45,814 nucleotides of DNA from a virus, in IMG/VR virus record IMGVR_UViG_3300030430_003413, positions 1-45,814 of that record. One strand, 5' to 3'. The notes beneath the pieces were generated by a model that worked only from the letters and a program-made list of their open reading frames with translations, had not been told where the DNA came from and did not search any database. Both the position numbers and the translations under genes were made by a program. Positions 1 through 7,946 of this stretch are shown here, one piece after another (position 1 is the stretch's first letter; every line of letters begins with the position of its first letter).

Positions 1-508
1 GGTATTTGCTTATTATGTCTTCCAGTTTGACCGTTCGGTCAACATTCTTTAAAAGATTTTTATCTATGTTGATGTATTCCTTGATCGGCTGTATCTGTTC
101 CTGAGGTGATTCATCTTGTGTGTACAGACCCGTGATCTCATCGATGGCGTCAAAAGGTCTCAGATGGACCATGCCTTGATAGTGCTTACTGAGATGCATT
201 AGCCACATGTACTGTGGCATGAACATTCTGTCCACCAGCTTTCCTATCTTGATTTTATCGTAAACATGGGCAAGATCTTTTTTGTGTTGCTTTGCATAAG
301 CACACACGCCTGAATTGAAACGTTCAACAGGATCACGCAATAGCACAGTGATTGTTGGACACGCGGTTATCTCTATATCAGTGAAAACCATATCTGCATC
401 GTTTAGCAGACTTTTATATCCCACCTCATGTATCGGATAAACGTATTTTCCCGCGATGCTAACAACTTTGCACTTGGTCCCCAAGTAACCGTCGTAGTGT
501 TTTAACAT
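1..508 (-). CDS. Sulfotransferase-like protein, C-terminus beyond window (partial)
   Basis: My own translation gives 169 open codons from the ATG at 508 to the window edge; the C-terminus lies outside. Residues 58-66 read RDPVERFNS, the 3'-phosphosulfate binding pattern (R-D-P-x-x-R-x-x-S) of PAPS-dependent sulfotransferases. An earlier PIHEVGYKSL segment (about 25-34) could be a degenerate 5'-phosphosulfate loop. The predicted role is transfer of sulfate from PAPS to a carbohydrate. It starts 13 nt after a 57-aa gene on the same strand, and an in-frame TGA upstream excludes a longer N-terminus. It lies next to other glycan-modifying genes, which supports a surface-sugar substrate. The family call rests on one good motif, so it is moderate. 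Confidence 0.6.
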   Translation of the reverse strand, partial: MLKHYDGYLGTKCKVVSIAGKYVYPIHEVGYKSLLNDADMVFTDIEITACPTITVLLRDPVERFNSGVCAYAKQHKKDLAHVYDKIKIGKLVDRMFMPQYMWLMHLSKHYQGMVHLRPFDAIDEITGLYTQDESPQEQIQPIKEYINIDKNLLKNVDRTVKLEDIISKY

Positions 509-521
509 AGATTTCTGTTGA

Positions 522-695
522 TCATCTGTTTGGATCTGTGATCATGTCCAGCGTCAGCACCACGTCTTCGGGTATGGTGTTGTTGGGAGAGCGGTCAATG
601 TTTTTCTTCTTCCTGCGTCTACGTTCTTCACGTTCCTGTTGCTTTCGCATTTTCTTGTCACCTCTGGTGCTTTTGTAATCGTAGTGGATGCCCAT
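522..695 (-). CDS. Small basic protein, 57 aa, unknown function
   Basis: This is a short minus-strand frame that begins MGIHYDYKSTRGDKKMRKQQ and ends DMITDPNR. It is strongly charged, with an Arg/Lys/Glu-rich centre (about residues 13-34) that is probably a single basic helix. It fills an otherwise empty stretch and lies 13 nt upstream of the sulfotransferase-like gene on the same strand, so the two are probably co-transcribed. No known domain is recognised. Nucleic-acid binding is possible from the charge alone, but that is inference. Confidence 0.6.
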   Translation of the reverse strand: MGIHYDYKSTRGDKKMRKQQEREERRRRKKKNIDRSPNNTIPEDVVLTLDMITDPNR

Positions 696-743
696 TGTTG
701 TATTCCCATTGTTACTATTAATTATCTTTCAGGTCAGGCCGTC

Positions 744-822
744 TTTACGCTTTTACGCTGTCGCGTAAGTTTCTAAAGAACGCATATTTGGTAAAATTTA
801 CGCTATCGCTTCGCTACGTAAA
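744..822. repeat. TTTACGC repeats and two hairpins in a divergent intergenic region
   Basis: The 133-bp gap between divergent genes (696-828) holds three direct copies of TTTACGC (744-750, 752-758, 798-804). Two inverted partners form hairpins: TTACGC at 753-758 with GCGTAA at 763-768 (4-nt loop), and TTTACG at 798-803 with CGTAAA at 817-822. The second overlaps the TAAATA box of the plus-strand gene. There is no U tract, so it is not a typical terminator. It may be an operator or RNA structure. Confidence 0.5.
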
Positions 823-824
823 TA
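819..824 (+). promoter_or_regulatory. TAAATA late-type box 4 nt before the ATG at 829
   Basis: The sequence CGTAAATACT, then CC, then ATG resembles the T4 late promoter core TATAAATACT (8 of 10). Only four bases separate the TAAATA core from the start codon. Nearly the same 18 bases precede the plus-strand gene at 44567, although the two proteins are unrelated. No Shine-Dalgarno sequence is present. Confidence 0.45.
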
Positions 825-828
825 CTCC

Positions 829-1731
829 ATGCGGGTAGCGGTAATCAGGGACACAGCCAACAACGAACACTATCTCAAGTATCTGGAATCATTTGCCAAA
901 GGTAGTGGCGGTGACATTGTAGATAGCACTGAGGCACACAGGTATGATTGTGCAGTTATATTTGGTAGCTACAAAAAGGACAGAGGCAGGCCAGCACACA
1001 AGGGCAAAGGCAAGATTATAGAAAGCGGTATGCCATATGTGCAGATAGAAACACAACTTATAGGGCGACCAATTGCAACTGCCTTTCACACAGAGTTCAG
1101 GGTCGGCGTTAACGGATTTCTCTGGGACGATGCAAAATGGGGATTTGAACATATCAAATCTGACAGAGCAACAAAAGTATTTTCTAGGAACGGATATGAT
1201 CCAGATGTTGCTTGGCGTTCGGATGGAGAATACATACTACTCTGTATGCAGAAAGTTGGTGATGCCAGTTTGAGAGGCACTGATGTTTTCGAATGGACCA
1301 CTGACACTGTTGAAACAATTAGAAAGCACACCAATAGGGATATTGTTATAAGACCTCATCCTTTATACAGGAAAGCAACACAACATAAGAAGTTACGAGA
1401 AAAAGTTTTACAAGTTCCAGATGTTTTTTGGCAAGAGACAGACTTACTGCAAGAAGGGTTTATCCCTATCCAAGATCAATTAGCCAAGGCATGGTGTGCT
1501 GTAACATACACGTCAGGGTCTGGTATTGATGCAGTCTTACAGGGGACACCTAACATAGCTTGTGATACAGGAAGCATGGCGTACGATGTGAGTAGTAAGG
1601 AAATTAGCGAAATAGAAAAGCCATTCACTGGAGATAAGTCAGACTGGGCAAATAAAATTTCTCACTGCCAATGGAATTTGGAAGAGTTCGAGTCTGGAGA
1701 GTGTTGGGAACATGTAAGTAAAAGTATATGA
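829..1731 (+). CDS. Capsule-synthesis-type GT-B-like glycosyltransferase, paralogue 1 of 5
   Basis: This 300-aa protein belongs to a family with five members in this window. The C-terminal half carries the shared signature: T-N-R-x-I-V-I-RPHP (about 166-177), then AWCAVTYTSGSGIDAVLQGTP, then an acidic I-E-x-P block and a W-containing tail. RPHP followed by a Ser/Thr-rich helix and a G-x-P resembles the nucleotide-sugar binding half of KpsS/CDP-glycerol-type GT-B enzymes. The likely role is glycosyl or glycerol-phosphate transfer to a surface polysaccharide; donor and acceptor are unknown. It overlaps the next gene (ATGA), so the two are translationally coupled. Confidence 0.55.
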   Translation: MRVAVIRDTANNEHYLKYLESFAKGSGGDIVDSTEAHRYDCAVIFGSYKKDRGRPAHKGKGKIIESGMPYVQIETQLIGRPIATAFHTEFRVGVNGFLWDDAKWGFEHIKSDRATKVFSRNGYDPDVAWRSDGEYILLCMQKVGDASLRGTDVFEWTTDTVETIRKHTNRDIVIRPHPLYRKATQHKKLREKVLQVPDVFWQETDLLQEGFIPIQDQLAKAWCAVTYTSGSGIDAVLQGTPNIACDTGSMAYDVSSKEISEIEKPFTGDKSDWANKISHCQWNLEEFESGECWEHVSKSI

Positions 1732-2516
1732 AATATCATTTAAGTAATGGGTGTAGTTTTAGTACCAAAAAAACATACGGCAGTTGTCATCAAAAATTAG
1801 GACAACTTTTACAAATTGAAAATCCTACGATCAATCTTGCTAAAGGCGGTAGGGGCAATGATAGGATTTTAAACACCACTATGCATTGGTTCTTCAAAAA
1901 TCCAGATAAAATGAAAGACACATTCGTTAGTGTTGGATGGACCACAGGATATAGATGGGACTATGTCAGTAGCATGACAACACCCAAAGAAAAGCAGGGT
2001 GGCATTAAAGGCGAATTACTTAAATTTAATTTCCAATGGGGCACTTGGCAGTTACCACAACACGATTTTTTCATGCGAGATAAGGACTTTGATGTTGAGT
2101 TAGCCAGTGCAGTGAAACTTTACACAAACATTTTATCATTACAATACTTTCTAAAATATCATGATATACCTTACGTGTTTTATCATGCACTAACAAATGA
2201 TCTTCCGGAAAACGAAGTAGATGGAAAACCTAGGCCCGATATCAAGTTGCTAAAAGATCAAATAGATAGAAAGCATTTTTATAATTTTGAAACTAGCATG
2301 TATGCTAAAGAAAACGTGCAGATGCAACTAGACAATAGGTCATCTGCAGATCACATAGTCAAAGTTAACAATAAAGATTATGTGCAGAGTCATTTTGAAT
2401 TTGTTGCAAAGAATGGTTGGACGAAGTCAGCAAATGACGGACACCCAAATGAAACAGGACATCACAAATGGGCCGACCATTTAAATGATTTTGTAAGACA
2501 GAATAATTTACTTTAA
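1728..2516 (+). CDS. SGNH/GDSL-like hydrolase or acyltransferase, paralogue 1 of 3
   Basis: This is a 262-aa protein. Near the N-terminus NGCSF provides a candidate nucleophilic serine in block I (GCS instead of GDS). GGRGNDR (about 41-47) fits blocks II/III, and D-x-HP-x-x-x-GHHKWA near the C-terminus fits the block V Asp-His pair. Two relatives lie at 24232-24897 and 25681-26460. It starts inside the stop codon of a GT-B-like gene, so the two probably act on the same glycan, for example by adding or removing an acyl group. Its 3' end overlaps the convergent gene by 9 bp. Confidence 0.55.
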   Translation: MKYHLSNGCSFSTKKTYGSCHQKLGQLLQIENPTINLAKGGRGNDRILNTTMHWFFKNPDKMKDTFVSVGWTTGYRWDYVSSMTTPKEKQGGIKGELLKFNFQWGTWQLPQHDFFMRDKDFDVELASAVKLYTNILSLQYFLKYHDIPYVFYHALTNDLPENEVDGKPRPDIKLLKDQIDRKHFYNFETSMYAKENVQMQLDNRSSADHIVKVNNKDYVQSHFEFVAKNGWTKSANDGHPNETGHHKWADHLNDFVRQNNLL

Positions 2517-3236
2517 CACTTCAATACTAGCCTGGTTCAGACAGCTCCGTGCCAACGGCTTTATTTTTCTATCAAAAGCATTTGTCCATTCCAGTAAGGC
2601 CAACCATTCTCCGTTACACCATTCACTCATTTTTCCAGCCAGTCGCCAGTTTGCGATTTCATCAAATATTATTACTGTGCCAGGAACAATCCTATCATTC
2701 AGTTTTGTTAAAACTGTTTTTGCCGAAGAATAAAGATCTCCGTCCACATGTAATAGTTGTATAGGGCCGTCGTGTGTATTTTTCCATGGATCTATTGTAT
2801 CCTCAAACCAGCCTTTCCATAGTTCAACACGTGAGTCAAATTCAGGCATCGGAACGGCCATGTCCCCTGGTTGATATATTTTGTTTCCAACGTCCCAAGC
2901 TTCTGGAAGTCCGGCCCAAGAATCAAACCCGTGAATGTGTGCGTCAGGCTTGTACTTTAGGAACTGCTCTATTGTCAACCCTTCTCGCACACCAAATTCC
3001 ATCCAGTATCCTTTTTCTGTTTTATGATCGTATTCAGCGTGAAACTTTATCCATTTTTCTCGTGTGCCATCAAAATTAAATTTATCTAAACGGCCTTCAA
3101 ATATTGGATCCAGGTCTATGAATGCTTTCAATAGGTTGTGTTCCGCGTCTGTGATTTTCCTATAAGTTTTTAATTTCCTTGTGAGTGCTTCTAATATTAT
3201 TTTTTTTGATTTTACTTGTTTAATGCTTTTGGCCAT
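2508..3236 (-). CDS. TylF/macrocin-type SAM-dependent O-methyltransferase
   Basis: This is a 242-aa protein with a class I methyltransferase core. WMEFGVREGLTIEQ (about 78-91) is the SAM-binding motif I, HGFDSWAGLPEAW is the acidic post-I region, LLHVDGDLYSS is the metal/Asp region typical of TylF (MtfD) enzymes, and VIIFDE follows. The expected activity is methyl transfer from SAM to a sugar hydroxyl. It starts 1 nt after the stop of the FkbM-like gene upstream on the same strand. It is the last gene of the run that begins with the DnaE-like gene. Confidence 0.75.
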   Translation of the reverse strand: MAKSIKQVKSKKIILEALTRKLKTYRKITDAEHNLLKAFIDLDPIFEGRLDKFNFDGTREKWIKFHAEYDHKTEKGYWMEFGVREGLTIEQFLKYKPDAHIHGFDSWAGLPEAWDVGNKIYQPGDMAVPMPEFDSRVELWKGWFEDTIDPWKNTHDGPIQLLHVDGDLYSSAKTVLTKLNDRIVPGTVIIFDEIANWRLAGKMSEWCNGEWLALLEWTNAFDRKIKPLARSCLNQASIEVLK

Positions 3237-3237
3237 T

Positions 3238-3927
3238 TTATTTTCTTATGAAAGCAAGTTCAACGCATGGATTATTAGGTATGTGTCCAGGATTGGTCTT
3301 TGCTAATATCCTATTAACATATGTTAGGAAACCATTTGATTCGAACTTTTCAATAATAGATTCTAATTTTTCAAATTCTTTATCTTGGTCACCCATGTAC
3401 ATTTCAAATTCTCCTACCACCTGTCTTACTTTAATATCCAAATCTAATATTTCATTACATATTTCAAACCATCTACCTTCAATATCGAACTTAATTAAAT
3501 CCACTGTATTTCCTAATTCATTTAAAATATCTCTCAGATTTACACATTCAACAGTGTAGGAATGTACAAGATTATTAGGATCAAAGTTTTCCAAACTATA
3601 ACATCTCTTCGTTGGATCTGTTGTGTAGAAAGTTAGTGATTTGTTTTTTGGATCGTAGGCCTTGTTATTATGTGTGATGTTGGCTTTCCTACTATTTGCC
3701 TTGTCTATCGTTGCCTGACTGATCGGAGTTGGATCCCATGTATAAATTTTTGTTTTGTTGTTATGCTTTCTTATCCATTCTTCCATTTTACATTCCTTAC
3801 TGATACCAAAACTCCAAACGTTTTTTAGATCGGGCATCAGTGTGTCACTGATAGCGTATTGGTGGCATCGGTGCCAGGTGATTGGGACTAACGGAAATTT
3901 TTTTTCGAAATCTCTACATCTTTGCAT
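3238..3927 (-). CDS. FkbM-family methyltransferase-like protein
   Basis: This is a 229-aa protein. The C-terminal half has the FkbM hallmark LIKFDIEGRWFEIC (D-I/V-E-G after a Leu/Ile-Lys), with VNLRDIL before it. The N-terminal SAM-binding segment is weak: WSFGISKECKMEEW replaces the usual D-x-G-x-x-x-G loop. It could therefore be a divergent or inactive member. It sits 7 nt downstream of the DnaE-like stop and runs into the TylF-like gene. The proposed role is sugar O-methylation. Confidence 0.6.
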   Translation of the reverse strand: MQRCRDFEKKFPLVPITWHRCHQYAISDTLMPDLKNVWSFGISKECKMEEWIRKHNNKTKIYTWDPTPISQATIDKANSRKANITHNNKAYDPKNKSLTFYTTDPTKRCYSLENFDPNNLVHSYTVECVNLRDILNELGNTVDLIKFDIEGRWFEICNEILDLDIKVRQVVGEFEMYMGDQDKEFEKLESIIEKFESNGFLTYVNRILAKTNPGHIPNNPCVELAFIRK

Positions 3928-3934
3928 GATAACG

Positions 3935-5626
3935 TTAGTTATGGATAAATTTTTCTAGTCTAAAACCTTTGGAATCATAGCAGTCGACGTAGTCAGAATT
4001 GTTAGAATGTTTGATTGTTCCTTGTCCCCAAACAACATCGTGGTCACTGTATGCGAATGCTTTCTTTATAGTGACGTCTATGTATTGACCGTTGCCAACT
4101 CCTAGCGTTAAGAATGTTACGTACCTGCCTTTGTCTCCACGGAAGACCCTGCCGTTTGCTATCATGCCGGCGAATTCCACTTTGTCCATGTATAGTTCTT
4201 TCACATACATTCCTGGCATAAAGTCGTTCTGACTCCACCAACCGTATTTTCTGTATTGAAACTCTGGAGTGTCCCACTTATCAGATTTGCTTGGTGTGAC
4301 AACCTCTATGCCAACACGTTTTGCTTCGGTCCTGTATACCCAACGCTTGTATGAACCTTGACAGTGTTTTAAACACGACCTCCAGAATTTTTCTGGATTG
4401 TGTGCTTTTTGATATGCGAGTGCCCAAATCAATCTTCCCAGATTAACAGCATGTGCTCTGCATAAACCAAAGCCCGACAATGATTGTAGCATTGTGATAA
4501 TCTCATCCTTACGCGGGTGGTTACCTAATCTAGATATGAAATCCATGATCTTTTCTTCATTCTTTTTAGCGAATGCTCGCCTGTACATATCCGCTTCGTA
4601 CTTGTCGATGCCCAGCACTTCTGATATCCTATCTATGGCATCATCTTCATACACTATAGTATCACTCATACGTTCTTTACTCCAGTCATGGAACATGGTT
4701 GCTTTCTTACGTCCCGATATGGCGACTGGCCTTATCAGTGCTGTGCCAAACACACAGTCACGTCTACCTTTTGGTTGTATTGCTCGGAACAGTCTTCTCA
4801 TGGCCGGACTCTCTGCCTGTGTGACTCCCAACACGTCTCCTCGACACAAAAGGTCCGAGGTAGCGGCATCTTCCTCCGGATAGTCTGTCAGTTTCATTGT
4901 AGGATCTATCTCTATGAGCTGTGACAAACCACGATTGGCTAAAATATCCACTTTCAGATGTTCTAGGTCCTCCACTTCGTTCTTGTCTAACAGTATTTGA
5001 TTTTCCGCCGTGAACAGGCTTTTTGGTAGTTGTCTTTGAAACATCAGTATTCCTCCGCAGTGTTTTGATATGCATCTCTTTTTGCCTTTCAATTTATTCT
5101 CGATACGTTTGGCTTCTTTGGTGTCTATACCTAGCGAATCGTATGTGAACCTGCGGGGTAGGTTACCCTTGGCACCTAATCGCTTGGCCGCTTCACGCCT
5201 TGCTGATTTATCTTGATAGAGCACGTAATTAGATATCCTAGCACTGCGTCCGGGCCACTTCTTGAATATCCTCTGCATAACCTCGTCCTGTTTGTGATGG
5301 GGGAAATCTATATCAACATCAGGTAGGTCGTCTCGATTAGGATTGAGGAATCTTGCCACGGGTATGTCCCACTCCACTGGGTCCACATCTGTTATGCCCA
5401 GCAGGTAACAGACCAGCGATGAACCAGCACTACCACGTGTCATGTGCGGTATGTCCCGGGTCATTGCAATGATGTCACATATTTGGATGAAGTAATCTAC
5501 GAAACGTAGTTGAAGGATGATTCGAGTTTCCTCGGCTAGCCTATGCGTGTATTTTTCTGTGCCTGGACATTGCCTAATAAATCTATCGTACAGCCTTGTT
5601 ATGTCGTTCAGTTCTTTGTCTTTCAT
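3935..5626 (-). CDS. PHP-less DNA polymerase III alpha (DnaE)-like protein, 563 aa
   Basis: Family C polymerase motifs occur in order: RGSAGSSL (64-71), LPDVDIDF (101-108, candidate catalytic D105 and D107), KVDILA (third candidate Asp, D227), VTQAESPAMRRLFRAIQP followed by ALIRP (fingers/palm region), FGLCRAHAVNLG (about 386-397, cf. the FNKSHAAAYA segment of DnaE), and an OB-fold-like tail (VEFAGMIANGRV, about 483-494). Bacterial DnaE is about 1160 aa. This protein begins just before the palm, so it lacks the PHP domain, and it stops after the OB-like region. All three metal-binding aspartates look intact, so it may be catalytic. Its role beside a T4-type replisome is unknown. A late-type GATAAATA lies 43 nt upstream. 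Confidence 0.75.
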   Translation of the reverse strand: MKDKELNDITRLYDRFIRQCPGTEKYTHRLAEETRIILQLRFVDYFIQICDIIAMTRDIPHMTRGSAGSSLVCYLLGITDVDPVEWDIPVARFLNPNRDDLPDVDIDFPHHKQDEVMQRIFKKWPGRSARISNYVLYQDKSARREAAKRLGAKGNLPRRFTYDSLGIDTKEAKRIENKLKGKKRCISKHCGGILMFQRQLPKSLFTAENQILLDKNEVEDLEHLKVDILANRGLSQLIEIDPTMKLTDYPEEDAATSDLLCRGDVLGVTQAESPAMRRLFRAIQPKGRRDCVFGTALIRPVAISGRKKATMFHDWSKERMSDTIVYEDDAIDRISEVLGIDKYEADMYRRAFAKKNEEKIMDFISRLGNHPRKDEIITMLQSLSGFGLCRAHAVNLGRLIWALAYQKAHNPEKFWRSCLKHCQGSYKRWVYRTEAKRVGIEVVTPSKSDKWDTPEFQYRKYGWWSQNDFMPGMYVKELYMDKVEFAGMIANGRVFRGDKGRYVTFLTLGVGNGQYIDVTIKKAFAYSDHDVVWGQGTIKHSNNSDYVDCYDSKGFRLEKFIHN

Positions 5627-5668
5627 TTGCCTATGCTTTTACTTTTGCCTGTTTGCCTTGAGCAGTTT

Positions 5669-5676
5669 TATTTATC
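5669..5676 (-). promoter_or_regulatory. Late-promoter-like GATAAATA upstream of the DnaE-like gene
   Basis: The minus strand reads GATAAATA, which fits the N-ATAAATA late consensus of T4-like marine phages. It lies 42 nt before the ATG at 5626, in the short gap after the endonuclease III gene. It could give the DnaE-like/FkbM/TylF run a late transcript of its own. Confidence 0.4.
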
Positions 5677-5687
5677 TGCGTATATTA

Positions 5688-6383
5688 TTATGTGTTAAGA
5701 TTTTGGCGAAGTTTACTTTTGGGAATGGTGATATCTCTTTTGTCACAAGCGGCACTTATGACACAAGGATCACAGGCAGGGGATCTTGATTTACAAACTT
5801 TTTTAGCATGAGTGATTAGCCACATGTGGGCTCCGTATTTGTATTTGCTAGGAGTTGTGTTGTTAACAAGAATAGAAGCTTTGCCTTCATCCAAGCTGTC
5901 GGCCCAACCCAGTCTCCATAACATTCTAAACACATGGGTGTCAACAGCTATGTGTGGTTCACCAAAAACAAATCGCATGACAATGTCTGAACTTTTTCGC
6001 CCTACTCCAGGAAGAGTCATTAGTTCTTTTTGTGTTCTTGGCACAACTCCATTAAATTTTTCCAAAAGCATTTTGCTAGTTGCAAGAATATTTTTACTTT
6101 TGGCGTTGTATAAACCAGCTGGTTTGATTGCTTCAATTATTTCATCTTGAGACAATTTTATCATTTCTTCAGGAGTGTCAGCCAGAGCAAACAGTTGATT
6201 ACAGGCAACGGCTGTTCTCTTGTCTTGACTTTGTGCAGACAACATAACTCCTATTAGACTGGTATATGCTTGAGAATAAATTTTAGCTTTTGGCTTCCTA
6301 TTAGAATATCTAGGATAAAGAGAACTTAACTTCTCATATATGTATTCGATGTCATTATTGTTCTTCATCTGAGTGCAGTTCAT
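5688..6383 (-). CDS. nth: Endonuclease III (DNA glycosylase/AP lyase)
   Basis: This is a 231-aa protein; E. coli Nth is 211. The helix-hairpin-helix LPGVGRKSS (124-132) contains the catalytic lysine K130, and VDTHV supplies the catalytic aspartate D148. Cysteines C197, C204, C207 and C213 match the C-x6-C-x2-C-x5-C [4Fe-4S] loop. It removes oxidised pyrimidines and cleaves abasic sites in base-excision repair. All key residues are present, so it is probably active. It overlaps the end of gene 41 by 29 bp; an internal ATG at 6368 is an alternative start. T4 itself uses an unrelated enzyme (DenV), so this looks like an acquired gene. Confidence 0.9.
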   Translation of the reverse strand: MNCTQMKNNNDIEYIYEKLSSLYPRYSNRKPKAKIYSQAYTSLIGVMLSAQSQDKRTAVACNQLFALADTPEEMIKLSQDEIIEAIKPAGLYNAKSKNILATSKMLLEKFNGVVPRTQKELMTLPGVGRKSSDIVMRFVFGEPHIAVDTHVFRMLWRLGWADSLDEGKASILVNNTTPSKYKYGAHMWLITHAKKVCKSRSPACDPCVISAACDKRDITIPKSKLRQNLNT

Positions 6384-7788
6384 TTAAGAGTTGTCTCAGT
6401 TTACCACCCTCTACTGTGGCTTTAACTTTTCCTACGGTGTCGCCCTTACGCGGATCAGGAACTTCCTTTCTTGCATCAGATCCTGGAGCAGAAACTTTTG
6501 AAGTTTGTTTTAGTGAATCATATATTGTGCTTCTCTGTTTATCAAATTGTTTGTATTCAGGATCATCTGCTAGGTCCCTGATCCTTAAGCTGTCGACGTC
6601 GAACTCCAAATCTACTTTCTGTCCTACCCCGCTTGAACTTCTAGTCTTCATGAACTGTATCTGATATCTACCACGTTCTTTCATTGCTCTTGATGTGAAG
6701 ATACCTATAACATTATCTGCTGTTTGTATCTTAGATAGTCCTCCTGATATGTGTGAGTGATCGAACTCTATCTCCTCAACAGACGCTCTGTTCAACTGTG
6801 ATGCTGTGGCCAGTATACATTGTTTTTCAACAACCAAGTTTCTAAGTTCTTCTGACACATATTTGTCTTTGATGAATAAGTCCGCAGGAGATATTCTTTT
6901 GCTCTTGGGCATCATGAGATCCAAGTAATCAATCAATATACAGTCTATTTTCTTTTTATTTTTTAGCTCTAGCTCTTTAAGATATGTCCTTATGTCTAAC
7001 ACCGTGCTACCACTTGGCAAATATTTTATCTGCATGTTACCTGACTTCTTGGCTAACATCTTGACTTTCATTTCAACATTATCAATTTCTGGAAACACTT
7101 TCTTTGTTGGAATATTAGTCATCATGGCATCAAGCCTCATCGCTGTCAGCTGTTCGCTTAATTCAAAAGATATGTAACAAACGTTCAGACCAGCAAGTGC
7201 CCAGTTTACTGCAAGATTCTGTAAGAATAAACTTTTACCTGCGCCTGATCCACCTGCAAAGATGTTTAATTCTCCTCGATTAAAACCACCGAATAGTTTC
7301 TTGTCAATATTCTGCCAGCCAGTGCTGATCTGCCCGTTGTTCTCTTTGAGGGCCGTTAGTCTTCCTTTAGGGTCCTCGAAGTAGTCTGTACCAAGATCAC
7401 GTGTAAGTCCTACATTGACTGCGTCCTTGACCATGTCTTCCACTGGCGCATAGTCTCCTTTTTCTAAAAGGTCTGCCGATTGTAGGATAGCACTTTCTAA
7501 TGCCTTGTGTCTTGAAAACGTTTCAAATTCATCTAAAAGCCAGTTGAAATGACTTGGATCCAGATCTTTTGCCGATTTTAATTTGATGTCATGTTTTGCA
7601 TTTATTTGTTCAACATCAGGCATGACTTTGTATTCATCCATGTAGTCTTTTACAAATTTAGCGATTGGTTGTAGTTTTCTATCAAAAGACTCTGGTCTGA
7701 ATATATTCTGTGCTCTGGCAAAAGATTCGGCATCTGCCAACAGCATTTCTATGTAAAGTTTCTGGACGTCAAATGTGTATTCAGCCAT
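6355..7788 (-). CDS. 41: Replicative DNA helicase, T4 gp41-like
   Basis: This is a 477-aa DnaB/gp41-type RecA-fold helicase. The Walker A motif GGSGAGKS is at 179-186, with FNRGELNIFAGG before it. CILIDYLDLM (about 284-293) is Walker B, and an SGGLSKIQTADNV segment near 350 fits the later motifs. The hexamer unwinds DNA 5' to 3' ahead of the fork and binds the primase encoded just upstream. Its ATG overlaps the stop of the 52-aa coiled-coil gene (TAATG). The length is close to T4 gp41 (475 aa). Confidence 0.93.
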   Translation of the reverse strand: MAEYTFDVQKLYIEMLLADAESFARAQNIFRPESFDRKLQPIAKFVKDYMDEYKVMPDVEQINAKHDIKLKSAKDLDPSHFNWLLDEFETFSRHKALESAILQSADLLEKGDYAPVEDMVKDAVNVGLTRDLGTDYFEDPKGRLTALKENNGQISTGWQNIDKKLFGGFNRGELNIFAGGSGAGKSLFLQNLAVNWALAGLNVCYISFELSEQLTAMRLDAMMTNIPTKKVFPEIDNVEMKVKMLAKKSGNMQIKYLPSGSTVLDIRTYLKELELKNKKKIDCILIDYLDLMMPKSKRISPADLFIKDKYVSEELRNLVVEKQCILATASQLNRASVEEIEFDHSHISGGLSKIQTADNVIGIFTSRAMKERGRYQIQFMKTRSSSGVGQKVDLEFDVDSLRIRDLADDPEYKQFDKQRSTIYDSLKQTSKVSAPGSDARKEVPDPRKGDTVGKVKATVEGGKLRQLLNELHSDEEQ

Positions 7789-7946
7789 TATTTGAAGAAC
7801 CTTTTAAATTTATCTATTGATTTTTGTAAAGGACCATATACCTGTTCAATAAAAAGTATGTGCTTAGATAACTTTTTATCTAATTCATTAATTACTTTTT
7901 TAAGTTCTTTAACTTCTTTTTTTAAGTCTGTAATTTCCTTATCCAT
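7788..7946 (-). CDS. Small coiled-coil protein, 52 aa, between primase and helicase
   Basis: This short frame was found by direct translation. It begins MDKEITDLKKEVKELKKVIN and ends DKFKRFFK. Hydrophobic residues at heptad spacing over residues 5-30 predict a coiled coil, followed by a basic tail. It overlaps the primase stop by 8 nt and the helicase start by 1 nt, so it is translationally locked between gp61 and gp41. That position suggests a primosome-associated role or a translation relay; neither is shown. Confidence 0.7.
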   Translation of the reverse strand: MDKEITDLKKEVKELKKVINELDKKLSKHILFIEQVYGPLQKSIDKFKRFFK

